From the NCBI GenBank assembly GCA_018340805.1, contig JACMZG010000008.1, forward strand, positions 22,119,930 to 22,183,929: a stretch of 64,000 bases of DNA. Reading direction: 5' to 3'. Shown one piece after another: positions 54,858 through 64,000 of this stretch. The translations under genes and the position numbers were made by a program. Positions within the stretch are counted from its first letter, which is position 1. Each line of letters starts with the position of its first letter. Origin of the DNA: Microvelia longipes (Eukaryota; Arthropoda; Insecta; Hemiptera; Veliidae). The notes under the pieces are model-generated. The model was not told where the DNA came from. It worked only from the letters and a program-made list of their open reading frames with translations, and made no database searches.

Positions 54858-55024
54858 CTCGCTGCTAAACTCTATTGATCCGAAACTAAAGATGATCACT
54901 GAAGTCTTAGTGCAAACGCATTAATTTTCCTAAACAACTACGGTGTAAACGTGGAAAAGTGAAAAATTATATTTTAAATCAATATGGTCCTATTTATGAA
55001 GCTAAATTTATAAATATAACATAT

Positions 55025-56074
55025 GCGTAAATTCATTGTTTCCCCGTGTAGTCAAATTTAATAAGGTTACTTAAATTCTAACTTTCTAAATAACCATGAA
55101 TTATCCATATTATTTATTTACAAATTTAAGTTTAATATATTTTATTACTCTAAATTTAGAAAACGGTTTCTACAATAACTAACAGTAATTTTATGTATAA
55201 ATCGAATTAATTTATTAAAATTAAGCAAAAATATTTTGGTTTATTACATTATTTAAATCATATTTAATTTATTTGTTTTTGTTTTCTGTTTCAGACAGGT
55301 TAGCTGAATTTATCATGTTTTGAGCCCATTTTATTAATTGATATTTGGTAATATAATTTTTTCTTTCTATATTTTGGATCATTAATAGATTTTCTGTTAA
55401 AATTGCATGCCTGCAATTAATGTATTTATCACTGACTGAAAATTAAAGATATTAATAATTGAAATTAGAGAATTGAATATGGAATATACAAGTATATATA
55501 CTACAAAATTAATCCAATCATTGATTGGATGTTAACCTGCAATTAATTACCGCTGCTGGGGGGTCCCTGAAAATGTATTTATTTTATTTTTGATAAATGG
55601 ATAAATGATAAATATTCCTGGCATAAATGGTAATTGGATCCTACACTGCGTTTTTAGTTCTTATGAAACGTTGGTATAATTTATTATATTAAATGCCCTA
55701 AAAATCTGAAACTTAGATTTCACCTGAATTATCCGCTTAAGACGAAGACCTCCTAATTTGTACTACGTTGTCAGTAAATAGCTCCCAGGGTGTTCATGCT
55801 ATAAAATTAAAACATCTTAAACCGTCAAATATAACTCAGAATGAATTTATTATTCTGTCATCCTATGATGGTTTATGGGGATCCTCACTCCATAAGCGTC
55901 ATGCTTTGATGAAAATTCTTTAAAAATTATAAAAAGTAAACAATAATTAGATTGGATTCATTCCTATGTATGATTAACAAAAATGTGCCAAGTTCAACCT
56001 CATTAACAGTATTGGTTGAATTTTCATCGAATGACATGTATTTTTATAAAATCGAAAAAATATTGAATTCAAAA
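55025..56074. other. AT-rich non-coding stretch
   Basis: The words ACCTGAATTATCCGCTTAAG and AGACCTCCTAATTTG (55721-55760) belong to the composite-repeat set. No gene. Confidence 0.45.
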
Positions 56075-56340
56075 AATATAATTGTGCGAGAGACACCTAA
56101 GAAATTTTACAGACAAAGTGCAATATTACATTCAAGCTCTGTCGTCGCCCTGATGAGTTAGACGTAACGAAACTGAGTGAGACATGACATTATGTCGAGC
56201 CATCAATCATGACGAATGTCGAATCATGGAACAGTTCCCAGATGTAGCATTGCATTTTGCTTGTTACATTTCCTAGGTGTCTCTCGCACAATTATATTGT
56301 GTTGCAAAACTCGGTAGTGTCAAATGATATAAATATTTGA
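56075..56340. mobile_element. Long-TIR MITE, copy with both arms
   Basis: The left arm (56080-56134, ATAATTGTGCGAGAGACACC..) is the inverse of the right arm (56249-56303, ..GGTGTCTCTCGCACAATTAT). Between them lie CATGACATTATGTCGAGCC and the word GACGAATGTCGAATCATGG. The short frame at 55952-56161 runs into it and is not a gene. Confidence 0.65.
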
Positions 56341-56424
56341 TTGTATATGAATTCTAGCTTAAGTTTATCCTTAATACAGTAAAAAATTTACTTAGTTTCA
56401 TTTTTAGTACATCATAAACATTTT

Positions 56425-56610
56425 TGTCAGATCAATTGTGTTAAGCAGTATCAAGCGTGTTCAGTCGGTAAATAGGTGCTCGTCGGGATTAAAACTGATT
56501 TTTCTACCTGAGGACGAGCAAAGCAAAACTGAAGTGGTGAAGATAAACTTAGTGAATGTTTTAAGAAAAGGAAAAATTACGAGTTACATCGTACCTGATT
56601 TTTTAGTACA
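56425..56610 (+). mobile_element. 5S-rRNA-derived SINE, copy 4
   Basis: The head reads AGATCAATTGTGTTAAGC, then AGTATCAAGCGTGTTCAGTC and GGGATTAAAAC; the body GAGGACGAGCAAAGCAAAAC; the tail GTTACATCGTACCTG. It is more diverged than copies 1-3. The 75-residue frame at 56438-56665 is an artefact. Confidence 0.7.
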
Positions 56611-57636
56611 AAAATTTAAATTAAGTTTAAAATCTAAAAATTCTTTTACAGCGAAACAAAATTGATATACAAGCATTGCTTATTTGAGGCTATGTTCTAT
56701 AGAATATGACGCTTATGAGGTGTTATATGACACAGCGCGGCATGTGGAGGCAGTATACTCTAAACATTATCTAAACAATTAGATTATTCCGTATGATTTG
56801 ATGGAATTAGAGTTCAATGATGTTATTACAAAGGATGTTTTCAAACAAAATGCACGCATATGGGATTCTACATAATTAAACAATGATTTACACGTAGCTA
56901 TGGTTGCCTTGTAGTATTCTATGCTATAGTAGTATAAAGTGCACAGTTAGGAAAAGTTTTCTCCCCTTGTACATGGAACCTTTACGAGAAAACTTTGCTC
57001 TCTCCCCTCTTACTTTACACCATACATGTATTGATTGCAAAATAATCAAGTTATTAGTTTGTACCTTCACTGTGATGTTATTGTTGCTAGTATCTTGCTA
57101 ACATTTAAACAATGTAAACAAGAAAGTAAAATAAACAGTAATTAAATAATTTATTTATATTTCATTATTTAAGCTTAATTTTAACTTAAATTTATTTATC
57201 AATAGCTATTATTTGCATAAGATTAAACAAACTATTAAGGAAGTCTGCTATTCACAAAATCAAGACTATAAATGGATCGAACAAAATCCCCATCTCCTTT
57301 AAAATTTTGAACTGAATTACTTACCTTATTAATAACTAGGGAAATTTTCTCGAAGAAAAGGGACTTCAGTGTATCATTGCAATCAGGGTGTTGAACCATT
57401 ATATCTATCAGAAAAATAAGGATAGAATAACATTGAAGGGTAATATTTGCAAGTTGGATTCTTGGAAAGATAGTAAAATATTTTCCATCTTGATTGTTTT
57501 CGTCCTCGCATTTTCGGGGGGCGATCCCCCCAAGGATCCTTAAAAAAGGGGAAAAAGAGAATTAAAAAGGAAAATAAAGAATGTAAGAAGAAAAAAATGT
57601 ATGGTATTACATAAGTATATAAGAATTCACACACAC
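56611..57636. other. AT-rich non-coding stretch
   Basis: A small GC hairpin-like patch (GGGGGGCGATCCCCCC, 57516-57531) is the only notable item. No gene. Confidence 0.45.
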
Positions 57637-57856
<220 letters not shown>

Positions 57857-60800
57857 GTTGAATCCACCTTGTATTGAAATGTTTCTTATGATATTGAATG
57901 TATATATCTACTGATGATATTTCTGTATTGATACTAATGATATAGAAGGCCATTTGATATAGGTGAGCAGCTAGGTGAAAGAGTAGTCGTAGCGTTCATA
58001 CTATCTAGCTCCTAGATTAATTGCGGTAAATCAAGGTTCAAGAGTAGTATGTAGCCCAAGAAATAAAAGTACAAACTTAAAGAGTTAATTTAGCAATATT
58101 ACTGTTTGAGAATAGATAACTTAAGTTAATAATTATTACACCTTTTAATATAAATAAAAAATATTATATTTAATGAATTCACTAATATTTTCAGATGTTT
58201 TGTTGGAAAGGGAAATTAATATAATATTATTAAGATAATTTGATTACTTATGGCATTATATTTCTTATTTCTTGTTGCATTATGTGCAAAAACTGTTAGT
58301 AAATCATGTTTAGTGTGTGAAATTATCAATTGGTTATAAAAGTTTGCTATTTTAACATTTAAAAGTCTACTCTTTGACTCACTTCGGCCTTATTTTTCCG
58401 ACTGAAGCACACCGCACCACCAATAATTTTTGAAATTAGATCAGGGATTTAAGTTGTTAAGTAATACATGATTGAGATATGCAAGAGTTGTTACATTTTT
58501 TTTTTAAAAAGATTATATTTTCAAAAGTGTATTTTCTTAATTTCTCTTAATTAAAAAAAAAAATAATAATATTAAATAATTTATTTAGATGATATTTCTC
58601 GGATACTATATACAATATTTTCAGAGAATATCGCCCACAATAGGCATTAAATTAATTATTTCATATTTTAATTTGGAAAGGCATAAATATATATTTATGG
58701 CCATGTTAAAAAATACATAAACTAGTAACCAATTAATCAATGTATTATATTTAAAATATAAAATGGAGTTAGCTAAATATATGCCATATTTATGTTAGGT
58801 ATATTAAATCAGCCATATCAGGTATATATAATCAGCTTAATTTTCTTATTAACTTACTTGACATTTCCCTTTTAGTCTGTTAACATATTTGATTTTTAAA
58901 CGATTCATGTATTTTAAATAGCCTACGCCTACATGGCTACCTAATTGGCATTTTTAATTTTTGTTATACAGATGTCACTTATAAGCAAGTGCTTCTTAGC
59001 TCATTAACAGTCCACTTAAGTGCATTTTTTCTCTTTGAAAATGTGTTTTTATATTATAGGTGCATTCATATAGGTAAACTTAAACACCAAAATAAATTTA
59101 TGCCAATACAATACCTTTTTTGTTGTAATAAATGATAATTTATTGATTTTAATTCACATCAGTCTTTTTGATTCAAAAAGAAGATGCGTAAAGGATTCGA
59201 TCTATGAACTATATATGCAAACACTTTCTGATACAAAAAGTTTAAAGTTAAAATTCTGAGAGAATATGTCGGCAGGTATTAACATAAGAGCAGAGATTTT
59301 TTTATCTCACAAGAAAGTAAAGAAAAGAGTTTGGAGTAAAAAAAGAAGGGGAAGAGGAATATTTGTGAGTTTTACTTTAGAGTTGTAAAGTTTTTTGTTG
59401 TGTTATATGGAAGAGTGTTTAAAGCCATTAAGACAGAAAACTCTTGTGAAGTAAAAAGAAAAGAGAATTAAGCTTGTTAATGTTGCTGGTTAAGAAAATG
59501 TGCTGGGGAAAACCCTTCTACAGTTCTTAAAAGACAAATAAACCCTCGAGGCAAAGAGAGTGTGGGATGGGGCGACTTGAAGCAGAAGGAGTATTATTTT
59601 ATGAGCTCAAAAGGAAAAAGGTAAACAATATGCGAGGATTTCGGGGTGTAGAATAAAGCAGCGTTGCGGTCCTGCCCGGAAGGCGGAATCGGACCTTAAT
59701 GGAAATATTGTTCGGTTTCCTATAAGGGGAGTTTAGTTCAATAATTTTCTGATCCTCTCTATAAGCCAGGGGGACTCATAAGGATTCTAAATCTGGAGAC
59801 CCATCCCTTCCGTGTTCTATCCGATATAACTGATTCTCCTTCGTAGTACTATAATATATTTATGGTACTGGTACTTATTTTCTCGGAACTAACGCACGAT
59901 GATAAACTTTCCTGTTCCTGCCCTCTACTCTAAATATATGTAGGAAAATCTACGTTACTGTAAAGAGTATGTGTTTATTATCTTAAAACTGTGAATATCA
60001 TATGCTACCCTCTTTCTCTATTCTTTCCAAAAAGCCTTATGCAAACAATGTTGAAACCTTTTCCTTAAGATAAGGCAAAGCAAAGTATTTTACTTAATAT
60101 AATACTATATAAACATTTTAAATTTTCTACAATGTATTATTTTAACTTTACCATTTCCTTAATTACTTATGTGTTAGAAATGAAGTTCCCACATATCCGA
60201 AGGCTCCGACCCTTTAGAATTTGTGAGTCTAATGTTGAAGCATTGTGGGTGTTTTAACCCGCCTGCTGAGTTGTTGATTTTAGTCTTTCTTGTTCATTTT
60301 TTTCACAAAATGAAGAAAATCTAATTTTTGCGACGCGCCGTAAGAAAAATTACTATAGAGAAATTATAAAAATTTAGTTTTATATAATGTGAAAGAGCGA
60401 GTTAAGTCAAGTGTATTTGAGTAAAATTCTTTGTTGTGAGAACCAGTTTTCTTCTTTAACGTTGTAGTAAAATCATTTATTGTAAATTATGCTTCCATCA
60501 AGAAAATTGTGTTTAAAAAAATACATGTATGCATTAATCGGGCCAGTAAGACAATTGTATCCCTACTAATGTTTTGAAAGGGATTAAAATCCGTTTAAAG
60601 GGCCAGTCAATTTGGCACCGAATTCCTTTTAATATTAAAGTTCAGTAAGTTTAATAATTTAAAATGACAGCCTCTTATCGAGGCTGTCACTTCAGACAAA
60701 TGGAAAAAATGCTTCCGAAATAAATTTAGCCTACTTTAAAACAAGTCCTTGTTTCGTAAAACCTCAAAAATGTGGGAACTTAGCAAAGAGCTCAAAACTC

Positions 60801-62747
60801 CAAATTAACTAGTACAAAACGAATTAAATGGTATTAATAAGGAATAATCAATTCCTGCTTTAATTATCCATGTTTTATTTAGTGTGCTCCTATTAAATTA
60901 TCGCAGAGTAAATCTAGAAATAGAAATAAGTTTTGCTGCTAACGGCAACACTGTATTATAATTTAAAATAAAAACGCACCAGTTTAAATTATTTGCCGTG
61001 TAGTTAATTAAAAGTATGCTTTATCTTGCTTTAATCGTAAATTTCTTTTGTTAAATTTGTGTTAAGTTAAATTAACTTTTATTGTTTTAATTGTAAGTAA
61101 AAATAAACTCAACATTTTTAGTACATTGTTAATATTATTTGAAAGTAAAGAGTACGAATGATGATGAGATTCATTCGCATTAATACAATATTTGTGATAT
61201 TTTAATAACAATTTTGCCGTTTTGTTAATCATTTCAACCTAATCATTGAATTATTGATGAAAGAGTATCATTATCAATGTTAATTATACATAATCGTTGT
61301 GTTTTTTAAAATTTTTGTTTTTCTGGTGATCGCGAGTGTAATTGGTAAAAAGTTCACGCAATAAAGAAGAATCATTAAACCTCCGTTCCTTACTCATCTT
61401 CGATTCGAATCTTTAACTTTACCGACTTAACTTCAACAACAACCTACTTAGTAAGTCTTTTGAATTTCACTAAATTTAATTTCGTATTTCCGTTTTTGAA
61501 TAATTTGTGAGATGTCAGCCACTTGAGAATGTTTATTTTCTATTCTACAAGTAATAACACTCAAATGACCTTTGAATCCACTTTTGTAAAGTTTTTGCGT
61601 ATTTTCTTATAATCTTCATGTCTGAACTTTCTTTACAATGTTAGTTTTTCCTGTTAAAATAGATAATTAACTCAGTTTTTATGGTTTATTTATATTTTAT
61701 TGAAGATTTATTGAAGATTTATGCAGTATTAATTTTATAATATACGGTGATTACATACATGCAGTTTATATTTTATTCTTTATTCAATTTATATTTAATA
61801 ATTTCTGCAGTTTATATTTAATGACTTATGCAGTTATGAATGATCAATGTAGTTTATATTTTTTATGATATATGCAGTTTACATTTAATAATTTATCCAG
61901 TTTACGCAGTTTGTAAAAATATAGTTACTTAGAACAGATGAATATAAGAATAAAATAAAATGATTAGAACAAATGCATGACGAAAAATGGTTGGAATGTT
62001 AGATTTAGAGAAAATTTATTCTTGTGTTTTCATTCCTACACTAATGTTAAATGCATTATTAAATACGAGGTAATATTGATTCCTTTATTTATTAAATAAT
62101 GATTTGAGCGATTATGGGTGTAAAATAGGCTTTAACCTTAATTTAATGGTTTATCTAAAATTTTAAACAATTATATATAAATTTACTTTTAAATGAAATA
62201 ACAACTTTCGAATTCGTTGAAATTAACTGCGTTATAATTAACTTAGAATTTTAGACAAAACCAAAACCTTATTAAAATGCACAACACATAGAACCCTAAT
62301 TGAATTGCAGTCTATGTTCAATTAAATAGAATTTTCGTAGTTCTGTTATAAATGTATCTAGCTAGAAACATGTCTGAAAGAATCAGGGCAAAATATTATT
62401 CGATTATAAACCGAAACATATTGATTTTTGATTTGATTCTCCTCTTGCCTTATTGTTTTAAGGCTAATACAGAAAATGAGATTACTACTAAGGTATATAA
62501 AGATTGACATTTTTGAGGAAAATAAGGAATGTTTCTCTACAATTTTTTAATATGCCATTTTAACAAGATAGAATTTTACTTCAAGTAGTTGTTATTGCGC
62601 GACAGACTGGGGTTATCATTACGCTTGGGCTAACTGTCCTAATATTGTTTTTATTAGTGCTTATGATCTGTGCTATGGAATTGTAAAAAAAAACGTTTAA
62701 ATGAGTAAATTTTATGAACTGGTATAATATATATAATAAAACATTTT
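57857..62747. other. AT-rich non-coding stretch, possible unique sequence
   Basis: The longest part of the window without any repeat family found elsewhere in it. The block at 59270-59960 is less AT-rich and non-repetitive but shows no open frame or splice pattern I can defend. The part at 61730-61920 repeats a CAGTTTATATTTAAT word about six times (irregular). A perfect GC-rich hairpin lies at 60665-60689. Confidence 0.4.
60665..60689 (+). other. Perfect 10-bp GC-rich hairpin
   Basis: TGACAGCCTC and GAGGCTGTCA around TTATC, in an AT-rich setting. There is no flanking T run, so it is not a typical terminator. Confidence 0.6.
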
Positions 62748-62981
62748 TTGAAGACTGCACTCTTAAAAAATAATAATTAATTTAATAATTCTTACGTTTC
62801 GTTGAACGAAGCTCAACATCTTCAGCTGATTGAATCCAAAATAAAAATGATAATGAGCAGTTATTACAAATTTTCGATTTTAGTTTTATTTTGGAATCAC
62901 CTGAAGATGTTAAGCTTCGCTTAACGAAACGTTGTAAGAATTATTAAATAAATTATTATTTAGGACTACAGTTTTCAAACA
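62748..62981. repeat. Inverted pair of retroelement-like ends
   Basis: The left arm (62748-62846) and right arm (62884-62981) are reverse complements with scattered differences, separated by about 37 bp. Each carries CTGAAGATG followed by a short stem-loop and CGAAACG. On the plus strand of the right arm this is CTGAAGATG, GTTAAGCTTCGCTTAAC, GAAACG. The motif resembles the ends of Penelope-like and related elements. Confidence 0.65.
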
Positions 62982-63934
62982 ATTTTAATAGCATGTTCAT
63001 CAACATTCTTCATTATTGACTGCTCGAGATTATGTCATGTCCTACTCAGTTTCGCTGAGTTCAACTTATCCGGGCGTTGACAGAGCCTAAACTCGCTCTG
63101 CGCTACACTTAATGTTTCCAAGAATATAAAGTGAAGGACTTAGCAAAGAAAAGTAGTGCTCTCTAACCGCTATGCTTGGCATGCAAAACATTTTTGTAAA
63201 ATCATACATTGGGTATGAACCCATTTGAGCAGGATTTATTCTGTTACTAGTATTTATTTGATATGTATGTTATTTGATAGTGTATTATTGACCAAGAAGC
63301 ATACTTTTTCGGAGTATATTAAGATTATATACTGTATTTTAAAGTATATCTAAAAAAATACTTCGAAGTTAAATGAGAAACGTTACTTTCTGATGATAGG
63401 TATTTATATTTTGGATTGACCTTGAATCATCAAGTTTTTTTAGCTTACCTAAACATCTTGTGATGTGATAGAGAGCTTTATATTGTTTACTTTTACCCAG
63501 ACACCTTGTGACGTTACACACCTCTATTTATATTATACTAAAATTTCATTTTATTCTGTAAACTACAGCCACAATTTTTATCATGATCGCACCAAATGTT
63601 GTATACACTACGTTAAAACTTTTAGGTGGAGCATAGTTAGATATTTTTAATTAGGAGTTATGAATTTAAATGCATGATATTGAAAATAGGTAGACGCTAG
63701 ATTCATCAGCATTATATGCTGTGCACGCGGACAAAAATTTCTTGTATCATCAAAAGATACAACCGTTCAAATTTTGAAATGTAATGGTCAATATTTTCAA
63801 AATGGCGGCTATTTTAAAGTTGACATTTTTTGGATCAATTGGTCAATCTCTTACAGATGTATGTTTTTATTAAATTTCAACTGGAATCGTCTAATTTATA
63901 ATTTTTATCAAATTTTTTAAAAATGTTGATGACT
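62982..63934. other. AT-rich non-coding stretch
   Basis: The part at 63025-63110 (ATTATGTCATGTCCTACTC and so on) is core sequence of the long-TIR MITE without its arms. No gene; the 61-residue frame at 63465-63650 has no motif. Confidence 0.4.
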
Positions 63935-64000
63935 CAGCAAATAGGTTATTGTAGTCTAAAAAATATCATCTTCCGGGCAGCACAACTAAACCTAAAGTCT
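63935..64000 (+). repeat. Dispersed repeat 'GCAGCACAAYTARACCTAAA', copy 3 (runs off the window)
   Basis: AAATATCATCTTCCGGGCAG and CACAACTAAACCTAAAGTCT match 10251-10301. The repeat is cut by the window end. Confidence 0.55.

Larger units (their letters stand above)
53946..55024 (+). repeat. Tandem duplication, each unit carrying a (TA)n block
   Basis: Unit 1 (about 53950-54571) and unit 2 (about 54571-55024) share AGCTTATCAGACTCACTTCA, CAGTGGCGTAGCCAGGATTT, a (TA)n block, then GACCTCGCTG, CCGAAACTAAAGATGATCAC and TATTTATGAAGCTAAATTTA. Left of the TA block the offset is 621 bp. Right of it the offset is 462 bp, because the second TA block is about 160 bp shorter. Outside the TA block the units are about 95% alike, so the duplication is recent. 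Confidence 0.9.

Noticed and set aside
60665..60689. Rho-independent terminator or histone 3' stem-loop
   Set aside because: No T run follows and the sequence does not match the histone stem-loop; the setting is eukaryotic.

Overview
This window is non-coding, strongly AT-rich animal DNA built mostly from transposable elements and their fossils. The lineages present point to an arthropod, most likely an insect: an env-carrying errantivirus (Ty3/gypsy-type endogenous retrovirus), a mariner transposase tail, a Penelope-like GIY-YIG remnant, a 5S-rRNA-headed SINE, a hAT-type MITE and many long (TA)n arrays. I see no convincing exon of a host gene, no tRNA or rRNA gene, no CRISPR array and no bacterial-style operon. 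Most open frames outside the retrovirus are accidental or are (TA)n read-through.

Layout. 1-5.4 kb: plain AT-rich DNA, a GC-rich repeat module (2.52-2.88 kb) and two hAT-MITE copies (3.92-4.38 kb). 5.4-12.9 kb: dense repeat mosaic. It holds long-TIR MITE pieces, a Penelope-like remnant at 6.85-7.47 kb, SINE-like modules with tRNA-type B boxes abutting (TA)n arrays, a pogo-like end, a mariner tail (10.9-11.27 kb), a 147-150 bp tandem repeat and a 195-bp-arm inverted repeat (12.41-12.91 kb). 15.38-16.15 kb: a 34-bp minisatellite with a 102-bp higher-order period. 17-25 kb: hammerhead-like retroelement ends, 5S-SINE copies, a LINE tail and an inverted repeat. 25.1-31 kb: three more hAT-MITE copies and a GC module.

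33.8-41.4 kb: the only large coding unit, a complete but broken errantivirus: LTR, primer-binding site, gag, protease, reverse transcriptase/RNase H, integrase, env, LTR. The genes are in the expected order and the env start overlaps the integrase end, but the frame is broken about a dozen times. The LTRs differ at about 6 of about 196 positions. The element is flanked by an unusually long 16-18 bp direct repeat, and both outer LTR ends look trimmed.

41.4-64 kb: AT-rich DNA with another hAT-MITE (perfect 8-bp target duplication), more 5S-SINE copies, a tandem duplication carrying two (TA)n blocks (53.95-55.02 kb), another (TA)n block (57.6 kb) and an inverted pair of retroelement ends (62.75-62.98 kb).

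The best leads are the atypical integration scar of the errantivirus, the 5S-derived SINE family, the shared hammerhead-like motif at three retroelement ends, the long inverted repeat at 12.4-12.9 kb, and the GC-rich module recurring at five or more sites. Family names rest on motifs read by eye; no database search was possible.
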